DNA from: Spirochaetales bacterium | GTDB taxonomy: Bacteria; Spirochaetota; Spirochaetia; Treponematales; Treponemataceae | Assembly: GCA_003246765.1 (NCBI GenBank) | Contig: QKDA01000060.1 | Span: 1 to 32,589 of the forward strand | Length of the DNA stretch: 32,589 nt | Direction of reading: 5' to 3' | In this document: positions 1 to 11,054 of the stretch, in pieces | How the letters are laid out: each line of letters begins with the position of its first letter | How positions within the stretch are numbered: position 1 is the stretch's first letter | Made by a program: the position numbers and the translations under genes | Notes under the pieces: model-generated | The model's database searches: none | Seen by the model: only the letters and a program-made list of their open reading frames with translations | Told to the model about the DNA's origin: nothing

Positions 1-1427
1 AGAGCCCCCCGTTCGCCGTTGAGCTCCAGAAAGGCCAGCATTGAGCCGTCCGGGGAGAGGGCAGGCTGCACATAGCTCATGCTTTCCGATTCCAGCAGCA
101 CCCTGCTTTCCCCGGTCTGGCGGTCTATCTCCACGAGGCGGCTTCGGAGGCCGAGGCTTTCCACCGCCACCAGCCGGTTGCCCGAGCGGGATAGGGTTGG
201 CTGGAATAGGCTTTTACCCTGGGTGAGGCGGCGGAGCCCCTCGGTTTCGGACCAGGTCCATAAATCCGTGGAGGCGGTTACGCCGGGACGGGAGTCGGAA
301 CGCTCGGTCCTGAGGGCGGCGATTAGCTGACCGTCTTCGGATGCCGTAAGGGAGCGCTCGTCCGCGAAGGAGCTTTGGAAGAGGAACTTCTCCTTTCCCG
401 TGGAAAGATCGAGTTCCGCGGCGGTCATGGGGGTATCGGCGTCCTTCCTCAGCCCTATGACGCGGTTACCGGCTGCCAGGGCAGGCCTGTACCAGGATAG
501 GTTCGTCTTCTGGGGACTTACCCGGATGCCCTCGGGAATTGTCCTTTCCCGGGCGTACCTCTTTTCCAGGCCCCGCAAGGTATCCTGCCAAAGCTCTTCG
601 GGAGAGGACCCCGTGACGGTCTTGACGGCCTCGCTGAAGGACGTGCCCCCAGCGCGGATTTCCTCGATGCGGGCCAGGGCGCCGAGGCCGAAACGGTCCG
701 CGACGGAACGCATGATGAGGTACCCCGCCACGTAGATCTGCCTTTCCGGGGGCCTTTCCTCCTTTCCGATCTCGTCGAAGCGGAGGAGGGTTCCGTCAAG
801 AACGGGACCCTTCCACTGGAGCTCAAAAAAGGGGCTCCGTCCGCGGCCCCCCCGGGTAAGCTCCGTTTCCAGGAGTACGGCAAGACCCTCAAGCTGCCAG
901 GGAGGAAGACCTGAAAGCCTCAGGCTTCCAATAACCGGGCCGAAGGGAGAGTCCGAGGCTTTTTTGCCCCCGTAGGCGAAGGTGGTTCCGTGGACGAGCT
1001 CATGGGTGAACACCAGGCGCGGCCAGGATTCCCGATAGCCGAAATCGGGCGTGACCGGGGCGTCTTCGTAAAACCAGAGGGAGGGGCCGAGGGCCTCCGC
1101 ATGGGCTCCCATAAGGTCCGTGCGGCCCGTGAGAATCACGTCCAACCTGTCCGGGGGGACGCCGTAGGCCTCGGCGACGCGGTTCCAGATATCGTCCGCC
1201 TCCCGGGCGAAGGCCTCTGCCTCGGGGCGCAGGGCTTTTTCGTAGATAAAGCGGAAGCGGCGGGTTTGGGCGGATTCCCATCCCGCGAAGGGCTCCTTCG
1301 GGGCGTCTGCTTCCGGGCGTGACGGAGTTCCCGCGGGGGAGGGCGTTTGGGCATAGAGCATCTCCCGGCAGGGAGTCAGGGTCAGGAGGGCCGCCAGGGC
1401 GGCGGCGAGGGGTTTCCGGTGCGTCAT
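1..1427 (-). CDS. Secreted HExxH zinc peptidase with C-terminal beta-propeller repeats (partial, 3' end outside window)
   Basis: The frame is open from an ATG at 1427 to the left edge, giving 475 codons without the C-terminus. The N-terminus (about residues 1-26) is a Sec signal peptide with a plausible cleavage after LYA. Residues 142-146 are HELVH, the zinc-binding HExxH motif, and WQLEGLA around 177-183 supplies a Glu at 180 in the position of the third gluzincin ligand, as in peptidase MA-like families. From about residue 300 onward there are repeated blocks ending in patterns such as SPDGSMLAFLE, typical of PD40/TolB-like beta-propeller blades. I infer a periplasmic or envelope metallopeptidase whose propeller binds substrate or a partner; the substrate is unknown. 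It starts 19 bp after the recG stop, so it could be cotranscribed. No Shine-Dalgarno is visible, and a TACTAT element 6 nt before the ATG suggests a leaderless start. Confidence 0.8.
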   Translation of the reverse strand, partial: MTHRKPLAAALAALLTLTPCREMLYAQTPSPAGTPSRPEADAPKEPFAGWESAQTRRFRFIYEKALRPEAEAFAREADDIWNRVAEAYGVPPDRLDVILTGRTDLMGAHAEALGPSLWFYEDAPVTPDFGYRESWPRLVFTHELVHGTTFAYGGKKASDSPFGPVIGSLRLSGLPPWQLEGLAVLLETELTRGGRGRSPFFELQWKGPVLDGTLLRFDEIGKEERPPERQIYVAGYLIMRSVADRFGLGALARIEEIRAGGTSFSEAVKTVTGSSPEELWQDTLRGLEKRYARERTIPEGIRVSPQKTNLSWYRPALAAGNRVIGLRKDADTPMTAAELDLSTGKEKFLFQSSFADERSLTASEDGQLIAALRTERSDSRPGVTASTDLWTWSETEGLRRLTQGKSLFQPTLSRSGNRLVAVESLGLRSRLVEIDRQTGESRVLLESESMSYVQPALSPDGSMLAFLELNGERGA

Positions 1428-1433
1428 GGCACC

Positions 1434-1442
1434 ATAGTACCA
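1434..1442 (-). promoter_or_regulatory. Possible extended -10 for the left-edge peptidase (leaderless type)
   Basis: In the gap after recG the minus strand reads TGGTACTAT, a TGN-extended -10, followed by 6 nt and the ATG at 1427. No Shine-Dalgarno lies between. The match to TATAAT is 4 of 6, so this is weak on its own and gains weight only from similar arrangements at dnaE, engB and purB. Confidence 0.3.
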
Positions 1443-1446
1443 TGAA

Positions 1447-3474
1447 TTAGGAGAGTTCTTCGAGAAGGTAGGTAAAGGCCGAATTCCGGGCATCCTCAAG
1501 GATTTCCCGGTCCCTCAGCGGGTCCGCGAGATCGAAGGCCAGGTAGCCCGACTGGCGAATGCCCGCTATGTCCCCGGGGCCGCGGATCTTGAGGTCTTCC
1601 TCGGCGATGACGAAGCCGTCGGTGGTTTCGTGCATCACCTTGAGGCGGGCTTTCGCGTCTTCCGTGAGGTTCGCGGCGTATACCAGAAAACAGTACGACT
1701 GAAGGCTTCCGCGCCCGACTCGGCCTCGAAGCTGGTGGAGGGCCGCGAGACCGAAACGCTCCGCGTGCTCGATCACCATGCAGGTGGCGTTGGGCACGTC
1801 AACCCCTACCTCCACGACGCTGGTAGCCACGAGAATCGAGACGGCGCCGGAGCGGAATTCCGCCATGATACGCCTCTGTTCCTCTTCCTCCACCTGCGAA
1901 TGGATGAGGGCGCACGGGTAACCGGGGAATACCCGGGTCTTGAGATGCTCGAACATGGCCGCGGCAGACTTGAGGGAAAGCGTCTCGGACTCCTCGATGA
2001 GGGGGTAAACGAAGTAGGCCTGGCGTCCCGCGGCGAGTTCCCGGCCCACGAAGCCGTAGAGATTGCCCTCGTTTCCGTGACGGGTCAAATGGGTTATGAT
2101 CGGCTTTCGGCCCGGGGGCATAGTCCGGATTACCGACACGTCCAGGTCGCCGAAAACCGAGAGCGCCAGGGTTCTCGGGATCGGGGTGGCGCTCATCATG
2201 AGAAGGTGGGGCGGGCGGCGCTGGGGGTCTCCCTCGGTTCCCTTCTCTATGATGGCAGAGCGCTGGAGCACGCCGAAACGGTGCTGTTCGTCGATCATGG
2301 CGAATCGGAGGTTTTTATAGCGCACTCCCTTGGAAAAAAGGGCGTGGGTTCCTATGACTATGTCGATCTTTCCCTCCGCTAGTTCCGCGAGGAGCTTGGA
2401 TCGCCCCGCGGCCTTGAGGTTGCCCGTGAGGAAGGCGAGGCGAACGCCGAGGGGTTCCAGGAGCCGTGAGGAATTTTCCGCATGTTGCCGGGCGAGAAGT
2501 TCCGTCGGGGCAAGCAGGGCCGCCTGCCCCCCGCCCTCCACGGCCCGCAGGGCTGCCATGAAGGCTACCAGGGTCTTTCCCGAGCCCACGTCTCCCTGGA
2601 GGAGTCTCGCCATGGGGATATTCGAGTCGAAGTCACCGCCGATATCCCCCAGGGCGCTCTTCTGATCCTCCGTAAGGGCGAAGGGAAGGCGCTGGAGCAG
2701 GGCGCTTTGGAGAGGGGTAGGGGTGAAGCCGGGACCAGAGCTGGCGGTTCCGTCTCCCTGTCCCGGCAGCTTTCCCCGGCGCTCCAGGGACCGCTTTCCG
2801 ATAGCCAGCTCGAAGAGCCAAAACTCCTCGAAAACGAGGGCTTTCCTCGCCTTATCCGCTTCCTCAAGGCTTTCGGGGGCATGCATCATCCTGAGGACTT
2901 CCGCTTTCGGCGGAATTTGACGCTCCCGGCGAACCTTCTCGGGTAGTTCCGTGTCTATGCCCTTGCCGTATTCCGAGAGGGCGCGAAGGACCAGCTTTCT
3001 CAAAAGATTCTGGGCAAGCCCCGCCGTAAGGGGATAGACCGGTAGGACCTTGGACTCCGCTTCCTCCTCGGGCTCTATTTCGAAGGCGGAAGCCTGAATG
3101 CTGCCGTATTTCCAGTGAAAGGAACCGTGAACCACTACCGCCGAGCCGACGGGAAACTGGCGCTCCAAAAAGGGGCGGTTAAAGCAGGGAAGCTCCGCAA
3201 GGACGCCCTCGGAGTCTTGGAGGACCAGCTTGAGGGTCCGCATGCGGCCGAAACCGAACCAGTCGTGGGCGGAAACCTTGGCCCTCACCGTGATCTTGGG
3301 GAAGGCGTTGAACGCGGAGAAAGACTGCTCCCGGGTACGGTCGTCCCAGTCCCGGGGCCAAAGGGTGAGAAGCTCCCCTACGGTCCGAACCTCGAGTCGG
3401 GCGAGCTGTGCCGCGGTGGCCGGCCCAACTCCCTTGAGGCGCGTGACCGGAACCCCGATTTCCCGGACGAACAC
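1447..3474 (-). CDS. recG: ATP-dependent DNA helicase RecG
   Basis: This 675-residue superfamily 2 helicase/translocase regresses stalled replication forks and processes branched recombination intermediates. The N-terminus shows the LKGVGP helix-hairpin-helix-like segment (residues 13-18) and an OB-fold wedge domain at about 60-135. The motor has Walker A GDVGSGKT at 294-301, a DEQH Walker B box at 395-398, and later helicase motifs ending in QLRGRVGRG, the RecG signature region. Length is normal for the family. The start is a GTG at 3474, chosen because MFVREIGVPVTRLKGVGP aligns with the usual RecG N-terminus; no good Shine-Dalgarno precedes it, and it begins 6 bp after the stop of the upstream YggT gene, so reinitiation from that gene is likely. 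It is part of the minus-strand dnaE-yggT-recG group. Confidence 0.97.
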   Translation of the reverse strand: MFVREIGVPVTRLKGVGPATAAQLARLEVRTVGELLTLWPRDWDDRTREQSFSAFNAFPKITVRAKVSAHDWFGFGRMRTLKLVLQDSEGVLAELPCFNRPFLERQFPVGSAVVVHGSFHWKYGSIQASAFEIEPEEEAESKVLPVYPLTAGLAQNLLRKLVLRALSEYGKGIDTELPEKVRRERQIPPKAEVLRMMHAPESLEEADKARKALVFEEFWLFELAIGKRSLERRGKLPGQGDGTASSGPGFTPTPLQSALLQRLPFALTEDQKSALGDIGGDFDSNIPMARLLQGDVGSGKTLVAFMAALRAVEGGGQAALLAPTELLARQHAENSSRLLEPLGVRLAFLTGNLKAAGRSKLLAELAEGKIDIVIGTHALFSKGVRYKNLRFAMIDEQHRFGVLQRSAIIEKGTEGDPQRRPPHLLMMSATPIPRTLALSVFGDLDVSVIRTMPPGRKPIITHLTRHGNEGNLYGFVGRELAAGRQAYFVYPLIEESETLSLKSAAAMFEHLKTRVFPGYPCALIHSQVEEEEQRRIMAEFRSGAVSILVATSVVEVGVDVPNATCMVIEHAERFGLAALHQLRGRVGRGSLQSYCFLVYAANLTEDAKARLKVMHETTDGFVIAEEDLKIRGPGDIAGIRQSGYLAFDLADPLRDREILEDARNSAFTYLLEELS

Positions 3475-3480
3475 CGATCG

Positions 3481-4071
3481 CTAGATGGGCAGCGAAAGCA
3501 GCAGCTTGCCCAGAAAGCTGACAGCCGCCTGGAGGCCAACGCGGGCAATGATGACCGCCGCCAGTGTGATGATGAGGCTTGTCCGGTAGGGCAGGGCCCT
3601 TCCCCGATGGAGGAGTCCCGTTACCCAGGCTATGGGCGGGTTCAGGAAGCGGTCTAGCATGGACCAGAAGGGTGAATAGCCGTAGCGGTTGACGAAGTCG
3701 TAGATCAGCCTGACGGCCAGGAATAGGATGAGAATGTTGAAAAAGAAGGAGAAAAAGGACCAGAGCACCTGCAGTATGCCGAAGGCGATGACCCCCAGGG
3801 AAAAGCGGCCCGTGGAACCGAAGGTGGAAAAGGTCATGGAGGCTACCGACAGCACCCCCAAGGCCAGGATCGGCGAGAAGTCCACCGCCCCTACCCGGGT
3901 AAAGCGGAACCGGCGGAACCAGGTGAGGTAGGGGTCGCAGAGGCCCGCGAGGAAACGCCCCGGGGCGCTGTACTCGAAGTCCGGCAGCCAGGACATGAGA
4001 ACCCGTACGAGACAGACCAGGGAGAAGAGGTTGATGAGGGTGCTGATCGCGTAGAAGAAGGATTGTACCAT
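3481..4071 (-). CDS. YggT-family integral membrane protein
   Basis: This 196-residue, very hydrophobic protein carries two copies of the YGGT module. The first is near residues 8-85 (LVRVLMSWLPDFEYSAPGRF, then PYLTWFRRF) and the second near 112-190 (LAVRLIYDFVNRYGYSPFW, then LDRFLNPPIAWV). About four transmembrane segments are predicted by eye. YggT/Ycf19 proteins are inner-membrane proteins loosely linked to osmotic tolerance or division-site functions in other bacteria; no biochemical role is established. The ATG has a good Shine-Dalgarno (AAAGGAAG, about 5 nt upstream). The gene starts 40 bp after the dnaE stop and ends 6 bp before recG, so the three are probably one transcript. Confidence 0.9.
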   Translation of the reverse strand: MVQSFFYAISTLINLFSLVCLVRVLMSWLPDFEYSAPGRFLAGLCDPYLTWFRRFRFTRVGAVDFSPILALGVLSVASMTFSTFGSTGRFSLGVIAFGILQVLWSFFSFFFNILILFLAVRLIYDFVNRYGYSPFWSMLDRFLNPPIAWVTGLLHRGRALPYRTSLIITLAAVIIARVGLQAAVSFLGKLLLSLPI

Positions 4072-4111
4072 GTAAACTTCCTTTATCCTTTAGTTTGAGG
4101 GCTCCGCCGCC

Positions 4112-7552
<3,441 letters not shown>

Positions 7553-7580
7553 GGGGCCATTCTATCACGAAAAGGGCCCC
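7553..7580 (-). promoter_or_regulatory. dnaE promoter: extended -10 bracketed by an inverted repeat, leaderless type
   Basis: On the minus strand TGATAGAAT (7559-7567) lies 6 nt before the dnaE ATG, with only a weak -35-like AAGACC 18 nt further upstream. The -10 sits between the perfect 6-bp arms GGGGCC (7575-7580) and GGCCCC (7553-7558), separated by 16 bp. The repeat could be a repressor site or, on RNA started further upstream, a hairpin covering the start codon. Confidence 0.45.
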
Positions 7581-7674
7581 TTGGTCTTGAGTTTGACCCC
7601 GCGGTAACCTTTCAAAACCGCCTGAGCGGAAAGAATCTCCGTAAACGGGAAGGGTTCGGTTCCGGGGAAAGGGC

Positions 7675-8304
7675 CTAACCCCTTCGGGAGAAGGAGCACC
7701 CGCAGTAATCCTGCCTATAAAGGCCGTATCGGGCGCTGAGCTCGACGGACCGGCGGTATCCGTCCTTTTTCTTGAAGTCCGCGGGAAGCCACAGGACGCC
7801 GTATTTCCTAGCTGCCGCTGTCCCGATGCGGTGAAGCCGCTCGGCGTCCTTCAGGGGACTCACCGACAGGGTGGAGGCGAACCAGGGGAATCCCCGTGCC
7901 GCCGCCTCCTTGGCCGTTCGGTCCAGGCGGAGCGCGTAGCATATAGAGCACCGGGGGCCTCCCTCGGGGTCCCGGGTTCGGGTTTTCGTCTTTTCCAGGA
8001 AAAGCCCGGTTTCCCGCGGGCCCTCGATAAAGCCCACCTTTCGGGGGGTATCCATCATCTCCAGGAGACGGCGCTGTTCCTCGGCCCGATGAAGGTATTC
8101 ATCCGCTTCGTCTATGTTGGGGTTATAGTAAAAGACCGTTACCAAGAAATGGGCGCTCAGGGTTTCAATGACCGAGGTGCTGCAGGGGCCGCAGCAGGAA
8201 TGAAGGAGCAGGGCCGGGGGAGGCGAACCGGCGGATGAGCGAAGTCGAAGCCCCTCAAGGACCTCGTCCATCTCCCTTCGGAGGTTTTTTTTAGATCCTT
8301 TCAC
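7675..8304 (-). CDS. queH: Epoxyqueuosine reductase QueH
   Basis: This 209-residue protein matches the QueH (formerly DUF208) family, which performs the last step of queuosine formation in tRNA: reduction of epoxyqueuosine to queuosine, the non-orthologous replacement of QueG. The conserved cysteines are all present: LLHSCCGPCSTS (Cys37, Cys38, Cys41), RCSICYALRL (Cys119, Cys122) and YCGCSFS near the end (Cys201, Cys203). These ligate an iron-sulfur cluster and an additional metal. The start is GTG at 8304, overlapping the TGA of the upstream DHH gene as GTGA, so the two are translationally coupled. The 120 bp between its stop and dnaE hold the dnaE promoter and no clear terminator. Confidence 0.95.
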   Translation of the reverse strand: MKGSKKNLRREMDEVLEGLRLRSSAGSPPPALLLHSCCGPCSTSVIETLSAHFLVTVFYYNPNIDEADEYLHRAEEQRRLLEMMDTPRKVGFIEGPRETGLFLEKTKTRTRDPEGGPRCSICYALRLDRTAKEAAARGFPWFASTLSVSPLKDAERLHRIGTAAARKYGVLWLPADFKKKDGYRRSVELSARYGLYRQDYCGCSFSRRG

Positions 8305-9476
8305 GGCAGGAGATCCGCTAGCCTTTTGCGGAGGTTGTCCACGAAGGGCATGAGGTCGGTCAGGGCCGAGGTGGGAACCCTAAAGCCGATGGCCCCGGGA
8401 TGGCCGCCGCCGTCGGTAATCTCCAGATCCAGGAGAATGCTTCTCAAGTCTATTCCGGAAACCTCCCGGGAAACCCTGATGCGGAATTGAATCCGCTCGC
8501 CCACCTCGGGACGGTCGTAGTAGGCCGTAAGCCCGAAGGTTCCCGATTTTTCCGCCAGAAAGTCCGTAACCGACTTGACCACCTTCACGAAGAGACTGTA
8601 GTCGACCCGGTTGAGGAAGTTCAGGGATTCCTCCTTGTCCAGGACCACGAGCCCCAGGCTCCCCTCGTACCGGGAATGGTCCAGCAGCGCCTGGTAGAGG
8701 TCTTTCTCCTCTACCGAAAGGGACTGCAGGGACTTGAAGATATCGTCCATGCTCGAGTAGTTGCCGCTGTTCTTATGGAAGGACTCCCGGAGAATCTGGG
8801 CGAAGTGGTTGGTGTAGAAGTTGTAGAAGAAGACGTCCCGGTCCCGCTTGAGGGTCAGGCCGAACCGGGTATCGCCGATTATCCCCGTGAGCATGGAAAG
8901 CACCAGGTTTCGGGAGAACATTTCCCTGACCCCCTCGCGGTCGAGGAGGCCCGGCATGAGGGTGAGCTTGGCGCTGAAAAGGGCCAAAAGCTCGCAGGTA
9001 CTCGTGGCGTGATCCACCAGGCGGAGCCCCGGGGTTCCGCACCAGGCCGCGTCGGCGGAGAGGTGATGGTCAAACTCGATGAGGGGGCAGCCTCCCGACT
9101 CCACGAGGGCCCTCAGGGCGTCGTTCATGTCTATCATGTCGGGTTTCGGCGTATCCAGGATGCATATCACGTCGGGGGCTGCGGGATCCCAGTCCGGATC
9201 GCCTATGACGGGAATTCCGTTGTAAGCGCAGATATTCATGAGGTAGGCGAGCTGGTCCGGAATGTTTTCCCGCAGGAAGATGGTTACGTCCTTTCGGAAT
9301 TTCGCCAGGATGAGGGCCATGGAGACGAGGGACGAGATGCAGTCCTCGTCGGGGAGCTCATGGCCGAGAAGCACGAACCGGTTCCGTTCGAGAATGAGGC
9401 TGAGGATTTTTTCGATGGTACGCTGCCGTTCCCGAAGGGACCTGAACGCATGTTTCCTCTGGCCGACGTCGCTCAC
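8301..9476 (-). CDS. DHH/DHHA1 family phosphoesterase (NrnA / c-di-AMP phosphodiesterase type)
   Basis: This 391-residue soluble protein has the DHH catalytic domain followed by a DHHA1 domain. Visible metal-binding motifs are GHELPDED (His39, Asp43, Asp45), ILDTP (Asp108) and FDHH with the DHH triad at 136-138. The DHHA1 signature GGGHPGAIGFR lies at 356-366. Family members hydrolyse nano-RNA, pAp or c-di-AMP; spirochaete relatives such as the Borrelia DhhP type act on c-di-AMP. Which substrate applies here cannot be told from sequence. There is no transmembrane or GGDEF part, so it is not GdpP. The domain spacing includes an insert relative to minimal NrnA, making it longer than the usual 310-340 residues. 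The start is GTG at 9476 with AGGA 7 nt upstream. It overlaps queH by 4 bp and is divergent from dapB. Confidence 0.88.
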   Translation of the reverse strand: MSDVGQRKHAFRSLRERQRTIEKILSLILERNRFVLLGHELPDEDCISSLVSMALILAKFRKDVTIFLRENIPDQLAYLMNICAYNGIPVIGDPDWDPAAPDVICILDTPKPDMIDMNDALRALVESGGCPLIEFDHHLSADAAWCGTPGLRLVDHATSTCELLALFSAKLTLMPGLLDREGVREMFSRNLVLSMLTGIIGDTRFGLTLKRDRDVFFYNFYTNHFAQILRESFHKNSGNYSSMDDIFKSLQSLSVEEKDLYQALLDHSRYEGSLGLVVLDKEESLNFLNRVDYSLFVKVVKSVTDFLAEKSGTFGLTAYYDRPEVGERIQFRIRVSREVSGIDLRSILLDLEITDGGGHPGAIGFRVPTSALTDLMPFVDNLRKRLADLLP

Positions 9477-9504
9477 TTTTTTTCCTGCCTCTCCTCTTTC
9501 CTAC

Positions 9505-9535
9505 AATATAGCAGATTATCCGCGGGATTACCCGC
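9505..9535 (-). promoter_or_regulatory. Promoter of the DHH-queH transcript with an inverted repeat
   Basis: The minus strand carries TGCTATATT (9505-9513), an extended -10, about 29 nt before the GTG start and its Shine-Dalgarno. No good -35 is seen. A 14-bp inverted repeat GCGGG-ATTA-CCCGC lies at 9522-9535, just upstream of the -10 where a -35 would sit, and could be an operator. Confidence 0.45.
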
Positions 9536-9599
9536 AAAATAATGCCGATCGCCCCCCAATTTCTCCCACTCTCGGGCGGGATCGTGGGCAATTCTTGCA

Positions 9600-9628
9600 T
9601 TGACAGGATTCCTGGCATCCCATATCTT
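9600..9628 (+). promoter_or_regulatory. dapB promoter
   Basis: TTGACA (9600-9605), a 17-bp spacer and TATCTT (9623-9628) form a near-consensus sigma-70 promoter. The predicted transcript starts near 9635, leaving a leader of about 30 nt that contains the AAGGAG ribosome binding site at 9654-9659. Confidence 0.7.
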
Positions 9629-9666
9629 TTAGGTAATCCCTAAAAAATTAGCTAAGGAGAGTGTTA

Positions 9667-10443
9667 TTGAAGGTAGGATTATTTGGTTTCGGCCGTACAG
9701 GCCATGAGGTAGCGGAGGAGATCATAAACGATCCCGACTGCGCGCTCCTTTGGGTGGTGCGCAATTCGAAAGAAAAAAACCATAAGTTTGCCAGCGACTT
9801 TCTCGGCCATCCCGAGGACCGCCAGGGGGAGTTCTTCTGCAAGGAAGAGGCTCAAGAGGCGGGTTTCTTTAAAAGCCATCCCGTAGACGTAATTATCGAC
9901 TTTTCTTCCCCTTCGGGGCTCTACGAGTACGCCCCTGCGGCGGATGAAGGAATTCATATCGTCTCCGCCATTTCCCACTACGAGCCTAGGGAAATCGGCT
10001 TTTTGAAGGAATTGGCCGAGCGTACCGCGGTGCTTCATTCGGCAAACATAACCCTGGGGATCAACTTTCTCCTGGTGGCCTCCCAGATTCTTCAGCAGAT
10101 AGTCCCCAACGCGGACATAGAGGTAATCGAGGAGCATTTCAGGGATAAGCGGGGAAAATCCGGCTCCGCCCTCAAGATCGCCCAAAAGCTCGGGCTGGAC
10201 CCGGTAGAGCACGTGAACTCCATTCGGGTGGGCGGGATCGTTGGTAAGCACGAGGTGGTTTTCGGCCTTCCCAACCAGACGATCCGAATTTCCCACGAAG
10301 CCATCTCGCGTAAAGCCTTCGGCACCGGGGCCCTCTTCGCGGCCAGGGCCATGGAGGAGGAGAAGAAGGGCTTTTTCACCATGGAAGAGATCATCCGCAA
10401 GGCCTTCTTCAAGAATATCGCCGTAAACTCCCTGCTGACGTGA
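9667..10443 (+). CDS. dapB: 4-hydroxy-tetrahydrodipicolinate reductase DapB
   Basis: This 258-residue NAD(P)H-dependent enzyme reduces 4-hydroxy-tetrahydrodipicolinate in the lysine/diaminopimelate pathway. The N-terminal nucleotide fold begins GLFGFGRTG (5-13), and IDFSSP (78-83) matches the DF(S/T)xP motif. In EEHFRDKRGKSGSA the usual HH pair is HF, but the catalytic His (157) and Lys (161) keep their spacing, and SIRVGGIVGKHEVVFG matches the family tetramerisation/substrate region. The start is TTG at 9667, not the in-frame GTG at 9661: AAGGAG ends 7 nt before the TTG but only 1 nt before the GTG. A near-consensus promoter precedes it, and a small membrane protein gene follows 27 bp downstream in the same transcript. 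Confidence 0.93.
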   Translation: MKVGLFGFGRTGHEVAEEIINDPDCALLWVVRNSKEKNHKFASDFLGHPEDRQGEFFCKEEAQEAGFFKSHPVDVIIDFSSPSGLYEYAPAADEGIHIVSAISHYEPREIGFLKELAERTAVLHSANITLGINFLLVASQILQQIVPNADIEVIEEHFRDKRGKSGSALKIAQKLGLDPVEHVNSIRVGGIVGKHEVVFGLPNQTIRISHEAISRKAFGTGALFAARAMEEEKKGFFTMEEIIRKAFFKNIAVNSLLT

Positions 10444-10470
10444 TATACTGTGCCCAGGAAGGAGATTCTT

Positions 10471-10701
10471 ATGAATAAACTGCTCGGAATGATCTGTCTC
10501 ACCGCCGGGGGCGGTCTCGTCGGCGCCGGTATTCAGCGCACCTATCTCGCGGGGAATAAAATCGCCTCTGGCATGTCCAAGCTTTTAGGGAAGGGAGTTC
10601 CCCGCTTTGACGAGACCACCTGGGTATTCCTGATCGCCGGCGGTCTTGTACTGCTCGCCGGGGTTTGGCTTTCCCTCAACGACCGGGGAAGACGCAGATA
10701 A
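10471..10701 (+). CDS. Small two-helix membrane protein, DUF3185-like
   Basis: This 76-residue protein has two hydrophobic glycine-rich helices (about 4-22 and 51-69) joined by a polar loop, and a basic C-terminal tail (DRGRRR). The pattern of a short helix, a loop rich in Ser/Gly/Lys and a second helix starting WVFLIAGGLVLLAG resembles DUF3185-type proteins, whose function is unknown. The start is ATG at 10471 because AAGGAG lies 6 nt upstream; an in-frame GTG at 10450 would precede that site. It is downstream of dapB and is closed by a strong terminator, so it is probably the last gene of the dapB transcript. Confidence 0.75.
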   Translation: MNKLLGMICLTAGGGLVGAGIQRTYLAGNKIASGMSKLLGKGVPRFDETTWVFLIAGGLVLLAGVWLSLNDRGRRR

Positions 10702-10736
10702 GGGCTCCCATTGGGCGCACCCTGCCCTAAACATAC

Positions 10737-10783
10737 CGGATCGGCGCCGCGGGAGTCCCTCGGAGCCGGTCCGTTTTTTTTTT
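10737..10783 (+). terminator. Rho-independent terminator of the dapB unit
   Basis: The arms CGGATCGGC (10737-10745) and GCCGGTCCG (10765-10773) form a 9-bp stem with one G-U pair, followed immediately by a run of ten T. It separates dapB and the small membrane protein from the TetR-symporter locus, whose -35 starts 3 bp later. Confidence 0.9.
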
Positions 10784-10785
10784 CG

Positions 10786-10815
10786 TTGACGCCTTACGAT
10801 ACGCCGGGTTAGGAT
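10786..10815 (+). promoter_or_regulatory. Promoter of symporter module 1
   Basis: TTGACG (10786-10791), an 18-bp spacer and TAGGAT (10810-10815) predict a start near 10822, exactly where the first operator begins. An alternative -10, TATAGT at 10829-10834, lies inside that operator but lacks a good -35. Either way a repressor bound at the operators would block initiation or early elongation. Confidence 0.6.
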
Positions 10816-10821
10816 GCTCTA

Positions 10822-10837
10822 CCGACTCTATAGTCGG
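10822..10837 (+). promoter_or_regulatory. Operator O1a, probable TetR-family binding site
   Basis: CCGACTCTATAGTCGG is a perfect 6-bp inverted repeat with a 4-bp centre. It shares the CCGACY-N4-RGTCGG form with O1b and with the site upstream of tetR. Confidence 0.65.
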
Positions 10838-10840
10838 AAA

Positions 10841-10856
10841 CCGACCGAACGGTCGG
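10841..10856 (+). promoter_or_regulatory. Operator O1b, probable TetR-family binding site
   Basis: CCGACCGAACGGTCGG is an inverted repeat with 7-bp arms. It lies 3 bp after O1a, giving a centre-to-centre distance of 19 bp, and 12 bp before the ATG of the small protein gene. The same half-sites (CCGACC/GGTCGG) recur before tetR. Confidence 0.7.
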
Positions 10857-10868
10857 ATAGGGGTGAGT

Positions 10869-11054
10869 ATGTTTGGATTTGGCGACGTATGGGTATTCCT
10901 CGGGTATGCCCTGACGGTGGCGGCGATGCTGCTATGCGTGGTTTGGGGCGTTCTCAACTGGAATAAGCCCAGGGAGGACGAGGGAAAGGAGCTTCGGGAA
11001 GAGGCGGAATGGGAAGCGCGGGATCCCGATCTCAATGAGGGAGGCGCGCAATGA
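10869..11054 (+). CDS. Small symporter-associated membrane protein, copy 1
   Basis: This 61-residue protein has one transmembrane helix (about 8-30, WVFLGYALTVAAMLLCVVWGVL), then NWNKPRE and a strongly acidic cytoplasmic-type tail (EDEGKELREEAEWEARDPD). It fits the size and layout of small accessory proteins encoded just before sodium:solute symporters, and I infer it is a subunit or stability factor of the symporter downstream. The ATG at 10869 is preferred over the in-frame GTG at 10863 because AGGGGTGAG is placed as its ribosome binding site. Its TGA overlaps the symporter ATG (ATGA), so the two are translationally coupled. The paralogue at 13405 is the same length and differs at nine positions. 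Confidence 0.85.
   Translation: MFGFGDVWVFLGYALTVAAMLLCVVWGVLNWNKPREDEGKELREEAEWEARDPDLNEGGAQ

Noticed and set aside
7610-7640. Possible terminator after queH (CCGC-TCAG-GCGG then TTTT on the minus strand)
   Set aside because: Only a 4-bp stem, too weak to call.
9661-9666. GTG start for dapB
   Set aside because: It is 1 nt from the Shine-Dalgarno; TTG 9667 has proper spacing.
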